From NCBI GenBank assembly GCA_003149565.1, contig QCWH01000001.1, positions 70,285 to 134,284 of the forward strand: a stretch of 64,000 nt of DNA, written 5' to 3'. This DNA comes from Marivita sp. XM-24bin2 (GTDB lineage Bacteria; Pseudomonadota; Alphaproteobacteria; Rhodobacterales; Rhodobacteraceae). Every line of letters begins with the position of its first letter. Positions within the stretch are counted from its first letter, which is position 1. Positions 9,328-17,338 of this stretch are shown here, piece by piece. The notes beneath the pieces were generated by a model. The model ran no database searches. It was given only the letters and a program-made list of their open reading frames with translations, and was not told where the DNA came from. The position numbers were made by a program, and so were the translations under genes.

Positions 9328-10452
9328 TCAGCGCTCCAGCAGGACACCGGCGGTGTCGGTAAAGCTGATCCAGACCGGGTCTTCCCAGGTGATCTGCCGC
9401 CGCGACAGGCGGCGGGTGTTGGCGGTCTGTGCCTTGATCACGTGACCGGTGGGAAGTTCGACGTGATAGGTCGAGATGTTGCCGAGATAGGCGATGTCGA
9501 GGACCTTGCCTTGCAGCTTGTTGGCAGCGTCCTGTGGTTCTTCGGTGCTGATGGCGACCTTTTCGGGGCGGATGGCGAAATGGATTTCCTGTCCGGGGTC
9601 GAATTCGGTTGTCGTCGTACCGATGATGTCGGGCTGGCCTTCCGCCCATTGGGTGACAACCTTATCGCCAGTCGGCTTGGCGCGCCCCGAGATGATGTTC
9701 ACATCGCCGATGAAATCCGCGACATAGACGGAATTGGGCGCTTCATAGATCTGGGCGGGTGTGGCGACCTGAATGATACGGCCTTCGTCCATGACGGCGA
9801 CACGGCTTGCCACAGTCATCGCTTCTTCCTGGTCGTGCGTCACGATCACGAAGGTGGTGCCGGTTTTTTCCTGAATGTCCATCAGCTCGAACTGGGTATC
9901 CTGGCGTAGCTTTTTATCCAGCGCACCGAGCGGTTCATCGAGCAGGAGAAGTTTCGGAGCTTTGGCAAGCGAACGGGCCAGCGCCACACGTTGCCGTTGG
10001 CCGCCGGAAATCTGATGGGGTTTGCGTTTTGCGAATTTGGTGAGGCGGGTCAGGCGCAGCATCTCTTCGACGCGGGCCGCGATGATGTCCTTATCCTTGC
10101 CTTCGCGCTTTAATCCGAAGGCGATGTTGTCCCACACGCTGAGATGCGGAAACAGCGCATAGGATTGGAACATCATGTTCACTGCACGCTTGTTCGGCGG
10201 GATGCGGGCCATGTCCTGACCGGCGATAAAAATCTGGCCACTGCTTGGCCTTTCAAATCCCGCAAGCATGCGCATCATGGTTGTCTTGCCACAGCCGGAC
10301 GGGCCGAGCAGCGCAAAGAACTCTTTTTCGTAAATATCCTGAGTCAGATCGTCGATTGCAGTAAAGTCGCCAAACCGTTTCGTCACGTTACGAAACTGGA
10401 TCAACGGTTTCTCGCCAGGGTCATTCCACGGGGCGAAGACATGCTGTGTCAT
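9328..10452 (-). CDS. potG: Polyamine ABC transporter ATP-binding protein (PotG/PotA-type)
   Basis: 374 residues. The nucleotide-binding domain has Walker A GPSGCGKTT (about 52-60), Q-loop MMFQSYALFPHLSV, signature SGGQRQRVALARSL, Walker B LLLLDEPLGALD and the switch histidine in VTHDQEEAMT. The last 120 residues form a TOBE-type regulatory domain (HFAIRPEKVAIS). It powers polyamine import with PotH/PotI. It is separated from potF by a terminator-like hairpin, so it may be made at lower level than the binding protein. Confidence 0.95.
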   Translation of the reverse strand: MTQHVFAPWNDPGEKPLIQFRNVTKRFGDFTAIDDLTQDIYEKEFFALLGPSGCGKTTMMRMLAGFERPSSGQIFIAGQDMARIPPNKRAVNMMFQSYALFPHLSVWDNIAFGLKREGKDKDIIAARVEEMLRLTRLTKFAKRKPHQISGGQRQRVALARSLAKAPKLLLLDEPLGALDKKLRQDTQFELMDIQEKTGTTFVIVTHDQEEAMTVASRVAVMDEGRIIQVATPAQIYEAPNSVYVADFIGDVNIISGRAKPTGDKVVTQWAEGQPDIIGTTTTEFDPGQEIHFAIRPEKVAISTEEPQDAANKLQGKVLDIAYLGNISTYHVELPTGHVIKAQTANTRRLSRRQITWEDPVWISFTDTAGVLLER

Positions 10453-10463
10453 AGGGCTATCCG

Positions 10464-10495
10464 AAAAAGAAAACCCGCCCCGGTGACAGGGCGGG
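10464..10495 (-). terminator. Terminator-like hairpin between potF and potG
   Basis: Read on the minus strand, a 7-base G+C stem (CCCGCCC at 10474-10480 pairing with GGGCGGG at 10489-10495, loop of 8) is followed by a T-rich tail (complement of 10464-10473, TTTTCTTTTT). This is a good intrinsic terminator shape. Because potG-H-I follow without another obvious promoter, it probably lets part of the transcripts through, which would give more binding protein than membrane complex. Confidence 0.75.
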
Positions 10496-10510
10496 CGGTG
10501 TCAAAGCGGA

Positions 10511-11596
10511 TCAGGTACCCGATTTGATCTTGGTCCAAAGGCGGGTGACCGTTCTCTGAACGCGTGGGTCATAGGGCGTTGTCGTGAAAAGCTTCGCCAG
10601 TGTTTCCTCGTCCGGATAAACCGCTGGGTAATCAAGAATTTCCTGGTCGATGAATTCCTGAGCGGCCTTGTTGCCGCTGGCATACCAGACATAGTTGGTG
10701 GCCGCGGCTGCGTTCTGCGCATCGAGAATGAAGTTGATAAACTTGTGCGCAGCATCCGGATTTGGTGCGTCGACCGGAATCGCCATCTGGTCGAACCACA
10801 TCTGGGCACCTTCGTTGGGAATGGAGTAGTCGATTTCTTGCCCGTTTTCTGCCTCGGACGCGCGGAACTGGGCCAGGAATACGTCGCCCGACCAGCCAAC
10901 CGCGACGCAGATATCGCCATTGGCCAGCGCGTTCACATATTCGGACGAATGGAACTTTTGAATGTAGGGGCGGATGGGCGCAAAGACTTCTTCAGCCTTC
11001 GCGATGACCTCGGGGTCGTGGCTGTCGGGGTCTTCGCCGATATAGTTCAACGCGGCAGGGATCATCTCGGCGGGCGCGTCAAGGAAGTGGACCCCACACT
11101 CGGCCAGTTTTTCCATATTTGCGGGATCAAAGACGAGATCCCAGGAATTGACCGGCGCGTCTTCACCCAAGATTTCAGTGACCTTGCCCACGTTGTAGCC
11201 AATGCCCGTGGTGCCCCACATGTAATTGATGGAATATTCGCCACCCGGGTCGTATTCGGCTGTGCGCTCCTTGATCTTGTCCCAGAGGTTGCCGTGGTTG
11301 GGAAGCTTCGACATGTCGAGCTTCTGGAAAGCGCCTGCGGCGATCTGGCGCTGGAGGAAGGTGCCCGACGGAACGACGACGTCATAACCTGAGCCCCCTG
11401 CGAGCATCTTGGTCTCCAGCAATTCGTTGCTGTCGAAGACGTCGTAGATCAGGTCGATCCCGGTTTCTTCTTCGAATTTCGTGAGCAGGTCTTCGTCGAT
11501 GTAATCAGACCAGTTGTAGACGCGCACTTCTTCTGCGTGGGCGAGCGAAGCCAATAGTGCGGCACCTGCGGTCATGGTCAGCAGATGGGTTTTCAT
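10511..11596 (-). CDS. potF: Polyamine ABC transporter substrate-binding protein (PotF-type)
   Basis: 361 residues with a Sec signal peptide (MKTHLLTMTAGAALLASLAHA, cleavage about residue 21) and a mature N-terminus EEVRVYNWSDYIDED, the classic PotD/PotF opening. YDVFDSNELLETKMLAGGSGYDVVVPS and WGTTGIGYN are conserved family blocks around the amine-binding cleft. I chose ATG 11596 because GGGAGA precedes it and it starts a signal peptide; the frame extends upstream to 11722 but those residues are not signal-like. First gene of the importer operon, divergent from the GntR regulator. Confidence 0.95.
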   Translation of the reverse strand: MKTHLLTMTAGAALLASLAHAEEVRVYNWSDYIDEDLLTKFEEETGIDLIYDVFDSNELLETKMLAGGSGYDVVVPSGTFLQRQIAAGAFQKLDMSKLPNHGNLWDKIKERTAEYDPGGEYSINYMWGTTGIGYNVGKVTEILGEDAPVNSWDLVFDPANMEKLAECGVHFLDAPAEMIPAALNYIGEDPDSHDPEVIAKAEEVFAPIRPYIQKFHSSEYVNALANGDICVAVGWSGDVFLAQFRASEAENGQEIDYSIPNEGAQMWFDQMAIPVDAPNPDAAHKFINFILDAQNAAAATNYVWYASGNKAAQEFIDQEILDYPAVYPDEETLAKLFTTTPYDPRVQRTVTRLWTKIKSGT

Positions 11597-11775
11597 GAAA
11601 GTCTCCCGTTGATCCCAAGGCGCTTGCGGCCCTGTGGATTTGAATTTGATCAAATCTTGCCTGATCTGGCAATAGCTGAGATGTTTCCATGCCCGTAGGG
11701 AACGTGCAAGATGACTTGTCACGGGCAGGTATTAGGGCAATCTGCTCAAAGACGCATCAATTGGTGAGGAGAGAC
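11597..11775. promoter_or_regulatory. Divergent control region potF / gntR
   Basis: 179 bases between the importer operon and its probable regulator. On the minus strand TTGCCA, 17 bases, then TCAAAT reads as a modest sigma-70 promoter for potF. It overlaps the palindrome at 11643-11655. A second inverted repeat, TTGCC-N6-GGCAA (11657-11672), lies next to it on the upstream side. Confidence 0.55.
11643..11655. promoter_or_regulatory. Candidate GntR operator 1 (AATTTGATCAAAT)
   Basis: The core ATTTGATCAAAT (11644-11655) is a perfect 12-base palindrome located on the predicted potF -10 region. The same motif, with 12 of 13 bases identical, occurs before the aminotransferase at 12465-12477. The regulator gene lies between the two sites. 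GntR proteins bind short A/T-flanked palindromes as dimers, so these are the best candidates for its operators. No binding data are available here. Confidence 0.6.
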
Positions 11776-12447
11776 ATGGCTGGACAGACATCGCTGAAGC
11801 CCGCGGCCGACCCCGTCCGTTTGCCAGCCCATGAACTGGTTTATCGGCAATTGCGCGATCAGGTGCTGTTCGGCGAATTCGAACCGGGACAGCCGGTGAC
11901 CATTCAGGGCCTGACCGAAGCGCTGGGCGTGGGAATGACCCCGGTGCGGGAAGCACTCAGACGGCTGACGGCAGAAGGTGCGCTGGAGTTTCTCGGCAAC
12001 AGACGGATCGCTGTGCCTGTCCTTGATGCACGGGCCATTGAAGAGTTGAGCATTGCGCGCAGGGCGCTTGAGCCCGAACTGGCACGCCGGGCGGCGGACA
12101 GAGCGTCGCTCGACGATGTCGCGCGGTTGACGGAAATCGACCAGCGGCTTGATGCTGCCATCCGGCGCGGCGACGTGCATCGTTATCTTGTCGAGAACCA
12201 CAGCTTTCATGCAGGTCTGAACGCGCTGGCGCAGGCTCCGATTCTGACTGAAATGGTGGACCGGCTCTGGCTGCGGTTTGGTCCGTCGCTGCGCGTTGTC
12301 TGTGGCCAATTCGGGACCCGGAACCTCCCGGATCGCCACAAGGATGTGTTGGCTGCTCTTCAGGCAAACGACGGTGCCGCGGCGGCAGAAGCCATGATGG
12401 GGGATGTGGCTCAGGGGATGGAGCAAATCCGTCAGGGACTCGTCTGA
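11776..12447 (+). CDS. GntR-family transcriptional regulator (FCD type)
   Basis: 223 residues. The N-terminal winged helix has the GntR pattern (LVYRQLRDQVLFGEFEPGQPVTIQGLTEALGVGMTPVREALRRL, about 19-62), followed by an all-helical FCD effector domain with DxxxH-type residues (ENHSFHAGL, and the HKDVLAAL helix). It stands between potF (divergent) and the aminotransferase (same strand), so a polyamine or a breakdown product is the likely effector. Start ATG 11776 follows GGTGAGGAGAGAC; the longer frame from 11689 is less likely. It probably represses both flanking units through the shared palindromes. Confidence 0.88.
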   Translation: MAGQTSLKPAADPVRLPAHELVYRQLRDQVLFGEFEPGQPVTIQGLTEALGVGMTPVREALRRLTAEGALEFLGNRRIAVPVLDARAIEELSIARRALEPELARRAADRASLDDVARLTEIDQRLDAAIRRGDVHRYLVENHSFHAGLNALAQAPILTEMVDRLWLRFGPSLRVVCGQFGTRNLPDRHKDVLAALQANDGAAAAEAMMGDVAQGMEQIRQGLV

Positions 12448-12511
12448 TTCGATTGACTTGAGATAATTTGATCATATTTTGGCGGCAACCTTCTGAAAGA
12501 GGATTTGCCCA
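12448..12511 (+). promoter_or_regulatory. Promoter and candidate GntR operator 2 upstream of the aminotransferase
   Basis: TTGACT (12453-12458), a 16-base spacer, then TATTTT (12475-12480) resembles a sigma-70 promoter. The motif AATTTGATCATAT (12465-12477) overlaps the spacer and -10 and matches operator 1 at 12 of 13 positions. Binding there would block the promoter, which suits a repressor relieved by substrate. Confidence 0.6.
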
Positions 12512-13915
12512 ATGGCCACGATCACCAACCACATGCCCACCGCTGAACTGCAGGCTCTCGATGCGGCGCATCACATGCACCCGTTTACGCAAGGAACTGG
12601 TCTTGCTGGAAAAGGGGCGCGGGTCATCACGCGGGCGGATGGTGTCTGGTTGACCGACAGCGATGGTCACCGAATCCTCGACGCCATGGCAGGGTTGTGG
12701 TGCGTGAATATTGGCTATGGCCGCAAAGAGCTGGCTCAGGCAGCGGCCCGTCAGATGGAAGAACTGCCGTATTATAATACGTTTTTCCAGACGACCCATG
12801 TGCCAGCGATTGCGCTTGCGCAGAAGCTGTCCGAGCTGGCACCGGAGGGCTTCAATCAAGTCTTCTTTGCGGGGTCAGGCTCGGAGGCAAATGACACCAA
12901 CCTGCGGCTCGTCCGCACCTACTGGGCTGAAAAGGGCCAGCCTGAGAAGAACATCGTGATCTCGCGCTGGAACGCCTATCATGGGTCGTCTGTTGGTTCA
13001 GGGTCTCTGGGTGGCATGAAGGGCATGCACATGCAGGGCGGGATGCCGATTCCGAATATTCATCATATCGACCAGCCGAACTGGTGGGCCGAAGGTGGCG
13101 ACATGACACCTGAAGAGTTCGGGCTAGAGCGCGCACGCCAGCTTGAGACCGCGATTGAAGAATTGGGGCCGGACAGGGTTGCAGCCTTCATCGCAGAACC
13201 GGTGCAGGGTGCGGGTGGTGTGATCGTGCCACCAGAGACCTATTGGCCTGAGATCCAGCGGATCGTCGATAAGTATGGCATCCTGCTGATCGCGGATGAA
13301 GTGATCTGCGGGTTCGGCCGGACCGGCAACTGGTTTGGCTCTCAAACAATGAACATCCGCCCGCATATCATGACCATCGCAAAGGGGCTGTCCTCGGGAT
13401 ATCAGCCCATCGGCGGATCGCTCATCTGTGACGAAGTGGCCGAGGTCATCAACGGGGTCGAGTTCAATCACGGGTACACCTATTCTGGTCATCCGGTCGC
13501 CTGCGCCGTGGCTTTGGAGAACCTGCGCATTCTGGATGAAGAGGGTATCGTGACCCGCGTGCGCGAGCAGACGGCACCTTATCTGAAAGAAAAGTTCGAG
13601 GCTCTCACGGATCACCCGCTTGTTGGGGAGGCCAAGATTGTCGGTATGATGGGATCAATCGCTTTGACGCCGGATAAGGCGTCCCGCGCCGCGTTCGAGG
13701 CGGAAGCCGGGACAGTGGGCTTTGTCTGCCGGGAGCGGTGCTTTGCCAACAATCTGATCATGCGCCATGTTGGCGACCGGATGATCATCTCGCCCTCGCT
13801 GGTGATTTCGCATGAAGAGATCGACACGCTGATCGAACGGGCCTGGCAGTCGCTGGATGAATGCCACGCCAAGCTTGAGGAAGATGGGCTGATGAAAGCG
13901 CGCGTGGCGAGTTAG
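12512..13915 (+). CDS. Class III PLP aminotransferase, probably polyamine/omega-amino acid:pyruvate type
   Basis: 467 residues, a full-length fold-type I class III aminotransferase. The motif LLIADEVICGFGRTGNWFGS carries the PLP-binding Asp and MTIAKGLSSGYQPIGG the Schiff-base Lys; FFAGSGSEANDTNLRLVR binds the phosphate. Overall it is most like putrescine/omega-amino acid:pyruvate transaminases (SpuC-like), which turn putrescine into 4-aminobutanal with alanine formed from pyruvate. The location next to the polyamine importer supports this; beta-alanine or taurine transaminase remain alternatives. AGAGGA precedes the start. Its 3' end meets a large palindrome. Confidence 0.9.
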   Translation: MATITNHMPTAELQALDAAHHMHPFTQGTGLAGKGARVITRADGVWLTDSDGHRILDAMAGLWCVNIGYGRKELAQAAARQMEELPYYNTFFQTTHVPAIALAQKLSELAPEGFNQVFFAGSGSEANDTNLRLVRTYWAEKGQPEKNIVISRWNAYHGSSVGSGSLGGMKGMHMQGGMPIPNIHHIDQPNWWAEGGDMTPEEFGLERARQLETAIEELGPDRVAAFIAEPVQGAGGVIVPPETYWPEIQRIVDKYGILLIADEVICGFGRTGNWFGSQTMNIRPHIMTIAKGLSSGYQPIGGSLICDEVAEVINGVEFNHGYTYSGHPVACAVALENLRILDEEGIVTRVREQTAPYLKEKFEALTDHPLVGEAKIVGMMGSIALTPDKASRAAFEAEAGTVGFVCRERCFANNLIMRHVGDRMIISPSLVISHEEIDTLIERAWQSLDECHAKLEEDGLMKARVAS

Positions 13916-13917
13916 GG

Positions 13918-13963
13918 GCGAAACCATTGATGGTTTCGCTGAAATGCGTCGACGCATTTCAGC
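13918..13963. terminator. Paired hairpin/palindrome between convergent genes
   Basis: Two adjoining inverted repeats: GCGAAACCA-TTGA-TGGTTTCGC (13918-13939, 9-base perfect stem) and a perfect 26-base palindrome at 13938-13963 centred on the SalI-like GTCGAC. The second overlaps the stop codon of the FadR-type gene. They lie just past the aminotransferase stop (13915), so a bidirectional terminator role is natural. There is no T-run, and the form looks like a dispersed repeat of this bacterial group. Confidence 0.6.
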
Positions 13964-14729
13964 CTTTCGCGACAGTGTGTTCATAACGCTGCCGCGCCAC
14001 CACCTCGTGCGCCTCTGCCTTGCGGTTGTCCGCAAGGCAGGATTCCACATAGGTCAGATGATCAACCACCGCTTTGCGGGCCGCTTCGGGTTCCCGCGCT
14101 TGTAAAGCGTCGTTTATCGCTCGGTGCTGATCCAACAGCGTTGCGCGCGTCGTGCGCTGGCGGAACATGATCTGGCGGTTGTAGAACACACCCTCGCGCA
14201 GGAGCTGGTACATCGAGCGCATCATGTGCAGCATGATAACGTTGTGGCTGGCTTCGATGATAGAGAGGTGAAACTCGGCATCCAGCGCCGCTTCGTCGTC
14301 CGGATTGCGTTTCTGGTGCGCGGCTTCCATGCGGTCGAACACAGCTTGGATGACCTTGAGATCGGTGTCGGACGCAAGTCTTGCAGCACGTTCGGCGGCA
14401 AGACCCTCCATATCGCGGCGGAAAGACAGGTAATCGAACACCGCTTCATCGTGATTGGCAAAGAGCTGGATGAGCGCGTCTGAAAATGCCGAGCCCAACA
14501 CGTCCGCCACATAGACGCCAGCCCCAGCGCGGCTTGTCAGAAGACCACGGTCGGACAGGTCTGCGATGGACTCCCGCAGCGATGGACGAGACACCTTGAG
14601 CCGTTCAGACAATTCCCGCTCTGAGGGCAGCCGTTCACCGGGTCTCAGGATGCCTTGCAGAATGAGTTTTTCGATCTGCCGCGTGACGGATGTGGACAGC
14701 TTTTCCGGAGTGACGGGTTGAAAGGGCAT
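13959..14729 (-). CDS. FadR/PdhR-like GntR-family regulator
   Basis: 256 residues: winged helix at the N-terminus (KLILQGILRPGERLPSERELSERLKVSRPSLRESIADLSDRGLL, about 21-64) then an FCD domain with FHLSIIEASHN and the histidine in LLDQHRAINDAL, residues that usually hold a metal ion and a carboxylate effector. This is the FadR subfamily that includes PdhR, LldR and GlcC, which sense organic acids. Its target is not shown by neighbours: moaE-moaD lie upstream on the same strand, the aminotransferase converges. A TTGGTC-N9-GACCGA repeat upstream suggests self-control. Confidence 0.88.
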   Translation of the reverse strand: MPFQPVTPEKLSTSVTRQIEKLILQGILRPGERLPSERELSERLKVSRPSLRESIADLSDRGLLTSRAGAGVYVADVLGSAFSDALIQLFANHDEAVFDYLSFRRDMEGLAAERAARLASDTDLKVIQAVFDRMEAAHQKRNPDDEAALDAEFHLSIIEASHNVIMLHMMRSMYQLLREGVFYNRQIMFRQRTTRATLLDQHRAINDALQAREPEAARKAVVDHLTYVESCLADNRKAEAHEVVARQRYEHTVAKG

Positions 14730-14749
14730 GATGCTCGTAACGTGATTTA

Positions 14750-14770
14750 TTGGTCAAACGATATGACCGA
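14750..14770. promoter_or_regulatory. Candidate operator of the FadR-type regulator
   Basis: TTGGTC (14750-14755) and GACCGA (14765-14770) form an inverted repeat with one mismatch and a 9-base spacer, 21 bases upstream of the regulator start and inside the 58-base gap after moaE. FadR-subfamily sites contain TGGT...ACCA half-sites, although usually more closely spaced, so this is suggestive only. Confidence 0.4.
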
Positions 14771-14787
14771 TTTACGTCCGGAACAAG

Positions 14788-15234
14788 CTACCAGCGTGAC
14801 AACGCGTCCTCGTCTTCGTCTTTGGCGGCGACCCAATTTGTCTCACCCGTCGTCGCGTGCTCTTTCTTCCAGAACGGGGCGCGGGATTTCAGGTAGTCCA
14901 TCAGGTATTCGGCCGCCTCGAACGCGTCCTTGCGATGTGGTGCTGCGGTGGCGACCATCATGATCTTTTCGCTCGGTTCCATACGGCCATACCGGTGGAT
15001 CACCAGAACATCCCCAAGCGACCAGCGTGTACGTGCCTCTTCGGCGATGGCCTCCAGCGCTTTCTGCGTCATGCCGGGATAATGCTCGATCTCCATCGCA
15101 TCCAGCGTGCCGTTGCCGAAATCCCGTACAACTCCAGTGAATGTCACAATCGCTCCCATATCGTGACGTCCGCTCGCAAAAGTTTCGGCCTCGGCGCCGA
15201 AATCGAACGGGGCCTCCTGAACAACGATCCGCAT
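14788..15234 (-). CDS. moaE: Molybdopterin synthase catalytic subunit MoaE
   Basis: 148 residues. MoaE transfers sulfur from thiocarboxylated MoaD to precursor Z to make the dithiolene of molybdopterin. The conserved block HRKDAFEAAEYLMDYLKSRAPFWKKE (about 102-127) contains the catalytic lysines, and VTFTGVVRDF at about residue 30 starts the hammerhead fold. The ATG overlaps the last base of the moaD stop region (start 15234 equals the moaD end coordinate), so both subunits are made in equal amounts. Length is typical. Confidence 0.96.
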   Translation of the reverse strand: MRIVVQEAPFDFGAEAETFASGRHDMGAIVTFTGVVRDFGNGTLDAMEIEHYPGMTQKALEAIAEEARTRWSLGDVLVIHRYGRMEPSEKIMMVATAAPHRKDAFEAAEYLMDYLKSRAPFWKKEHATTGETNWVAAKDEDEDALSRW

Positions 15235-15479
15235 CAGCCGCCTGTCATCGGCGGGAAAAACGCCACTTCGCGAGCGCCCTTGATCGAGGCGTCGAAATCG
15301 GTGAGTTCCTGATCGACCGCGACACGCAGTGCGCTCAGGTCGGAAAAGGCGAGATCGTAGCGGTCTTCGCGCGCCCGCAATTCTGCTACCAGGTCTGCCA
15401 CGGTTGCAGCCTCGGTTGTGACCTTTTCCTTCGGGAGCCCGATCCGTTCACGGACCCACGCAAAATACAACACGTCCAT
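15234..15479 (-). CDS. moaD: Molybdopterin synthase sulfur carrier MoaD
   Basis: 81 residues with a ubiquitin-like fold and the obligatory C-terminal Gly-Gly (FFPPMTGG), which is adenylated and thiocarboxylated before sulfur transfer. The N-terminus MDVLYFAWVRERIG is typical of MoaD. It is placed directly before moaE and four bases after pgsA, and the three are probably one transcript. No other moa gene is in the window. Confidence 0.95.
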   Translation of the reverse strand: MDVLYFAWVRERIGLPKEKVTTEAATVADLVAELRAREDRYDLAFSDLSALRVAVDQELTDFDASIKGAREVAFFPPMTGG

Positions 15480-15483
15480 CTGC

Positions 15484-16143
15484 TCAATCCTTCAAAAACG
15501 GTGTCGCCTTGCGGAAGTAATCCCATCCCGTAATCACGGTGAGAAAGGCTGCAATCCAGAGCAATACGATCCCTGCATTTCCGGTCCAGACCATGCCGGC
15601 ATGTTTCCACCACAAGCCGTGCAGGTCTTCTATTTCACCCTGCATGATCCCTTGGAATATCTCTGGGCTCATGCCGATGGCAGACATACCAAGGTAGTGT
15701 TCGAATACGCCTTGCGCAAAAAGAATTGCGATGGCGATCATCTGAAGCGTTGTCTTCCACTTGGCCAAAGGTGTGACCTTGAGAGTTCCAGCCGTGTCGC
15801 CGAGAAATTCGCGCAAGCCGGATACGAAGACTTCACGAAAGAGGATGAAGGTCGCGGGCAAGACAAGCCAAGGCGACATCGACGAATAGCCTACGATTAC
15901 CATCAGGGCGATCACAACCATCGCCTTATCCGCAATCGGATCGAGCATCGCGCCAAGTTTGCTCTCCTGTTTCCATGCGCGGGCAAGGTAGCCGTCAAAC
16001 CAATCGGTGACAGCCGCGGTGACAAACAGGACGAGTGCGAACCAATCAGCTGCCGGACGTGAGAAGTAGAGGAACATCAATGCAACGCCGGGTGCCGCGA
16101 GCAGACGCAGGACCGTCAGGATATTTGGCAACGTCATTTTCAT
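15484..16143 (-). CDS. pgsA: CDP-diacylglycerol-glycerol-3-phosphate 3-phosphatidyltransferase
   Basis: 219-residue inner-membrane enzyme that makes phosphatidylglycerophosphate, the committed step to phosphatidylglycerol. The CDP-alcohol phosphotransferase motif D-x2-D-G-x2-A-R-x8-G-x3-D-x3-D is complete in the segment beginning VTDWFDGYLAR and ending LDPIADK (about 44-74). The start MKMTLPNILTVLRLL is the usual family N-terminus. Four helices are visible. It follows a 97-base gap after recO on the same strand. Confidence 0.95.
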   Translation of the reverse strand: MKMTLPNILTVLRLLAAPGVALMFLYFSRPAADWFALVLFVTAAVTDWFDGYLARAWKQESKLGAMLDPIADKAMVVIALMVIVGYSSMSPWLVLPATFILFREVFVSGLREFLGDTAGTLKVTPLAKWKTTLQMIAIAILFAQGVFEHYLGMSAIGMSPEIFQGIMQGEIEDLHGLWWKHAGMVWTGNAGIVLLWIAAFLTVITGWDYFRKATPFLKD

Positions 16144-16240
16144 GCCCTTTACCTATCGCGCCCTTGGGGGACTGAAAAGACGCGCATTTGCGATTTCGCC
16201 CATTCCGAAAACGATGTGCGTGGGAAAGGCTGCAAAATGC

Positions 16241-16990
16241 TCATGCAGATCTGGAGGTTTCGTTCTGCGGTTTCCGTGATAGTAGATCGACAAAGCGCGC
16301 GCGAGCTTGCGGCAGAGGTCTGCCTATTTGCTGTGCTGCGACCTTGTTTTCGAGGAAATAGCCGGTCGCGCCAAGCGCCTCTGCAATGTCGGGGTTGTTT
16401 GCCTCGCCCTCTCCTTTGAGTGCTGCAGGCAGCGGCAGTAATCGGTCCGCCCATTGCCCTGCACCTTTCGTCGAAACCGCGCGTCCGGATTTCGGGGAGA
16501 TATACATCAGGTCTTCGAACGATCCGGTGACAGCACAGCATGTCAGGTCAAGTCCGTAGCCAAGGTCTTCCAGCAATGCAGTTTCCCAGCGAAGATAGGC
16601 GAGGGGCCACAATTCGGACTGATCAAGAAGATCGAGCAGGTTCTGTGTCTGGCGGTAAAGGTCTGTATGGGCCTCTCGCTCCGGCAGGAGACAGGCGAGG
16701 AGCGACAATGCGGCGTTCATCCCGGCCAAAGTGATACGGTTCTGCATCGCAATTGCTGCACGGGACCGTTGCAATTCGACCGAAAAGCTTCCCAGATGGT
16801 CCTCAAGACGTGCGCGCCACACGAGGTCAAGCTGCGCGCCTGGCTGTAGGATCGGAGAAACCTTGCGGGATGCGCCGCCACGCACGACGCCCGCGTGTCG
16901 CCCTCGCTCTGGGGTAAACACGTCGATGATCATTGCGCTTTCGCCATGTCGGCGCGCGCTTAGAAGGATACCTGTGTCACGCCAGTCCAT
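16241..16990 (-). CDS. recO: DNA repair protein RecO
   Basis: 249 residues. RecO loads RecA onto SSB-coated single strands with RecR. The N-terminal OB fold starts [41 protein letters not shown], a strongly conserved alpha-proteobacterial opening; the helical C-terminal domain follows with [25 protein letters not shown]. It comes after era and DUF1491 in the standard Rhodobacterales order. No zinc-finger cysteine cluster is obvious. Confidence 0.95.
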   Translation of the reverse strand: MDWRDTGILLSARRHGESAMIIDVFTPERGRHAGVVRGGASRKVSPILQPGAQLDLVWRARLEDHLGSFSVELQRSRAAIAMQNRITLAGMNAALSLLACLLPEREAHTDLYRQTQNLLDLLDQSELWPLAYLRWETALLEDLGYGLDLTCCAVTGSFEDLMYISPKSGRAVSTKGAGQWADRLLPLPAALKGEGEANNPDIAEALGATGYFLENKVAAQQIGRPLPQARARFVDLLSRKPQNETSRSA

Positions 16991-16999
16991 GAACCGAAG

Positions 17000-17338
17000 T
17001 TAGCCCGACAGCCCGTCTTCATCCAGAAGATGCCGTCCAGCGCGGTCCTCAACTTCGATCACCCAAAGATCGCTGTCAAAGCTGCGTTGCTTGGCGATAC
17101 TTGCATCCACGTCAGCCTCTCCGCCCTCCGCTAGAACCTGCCAAGTGCGCTCGCCAGTCATCAGATCGTATTGGCGCATGAACGCCTTTGCCAGACCGTC
17201 CAGAGTGTTCAGTTTTATCAGAATGGCGCCGGCCGTGTCATCGCCATGAGCCGTGACGAAAGCAGGAATGTCGAACAGTGACAGGCGGCGCAGATAGGCC
17301 TGAACCCAGAACCCGCTCGCAAGGCGTGCCTCAGCCAT
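17000..17338 (-). CDS. DUF1491 family protein
   Basis: 112 residues, recognisable as DUF1491 by RLASGFWVQAYLRRLSLFDIPAFVTAHGDDTAGAILIKLN and the C-terminal SDLWVIEVEDRAGRHLLDE. The function is unknown. The family is confined largely to alphaproteobacteria and is usually found, as here, between era and recO. It overlaps the era stop by eight bases, so it is co-translated with era. Soluble, no signal. Confidence 0.88.
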   Translation of the reverse strand: MAEARLASGFWVQAYLRRLSLFDIPAFVTAHGDDTAGAILIKLNTLDGLAKAFMRQYDLMTGERTWQVLAEGGEADVDASIAKQRSFDSDLWVIEVEDRAGRHLLDEDGLSG

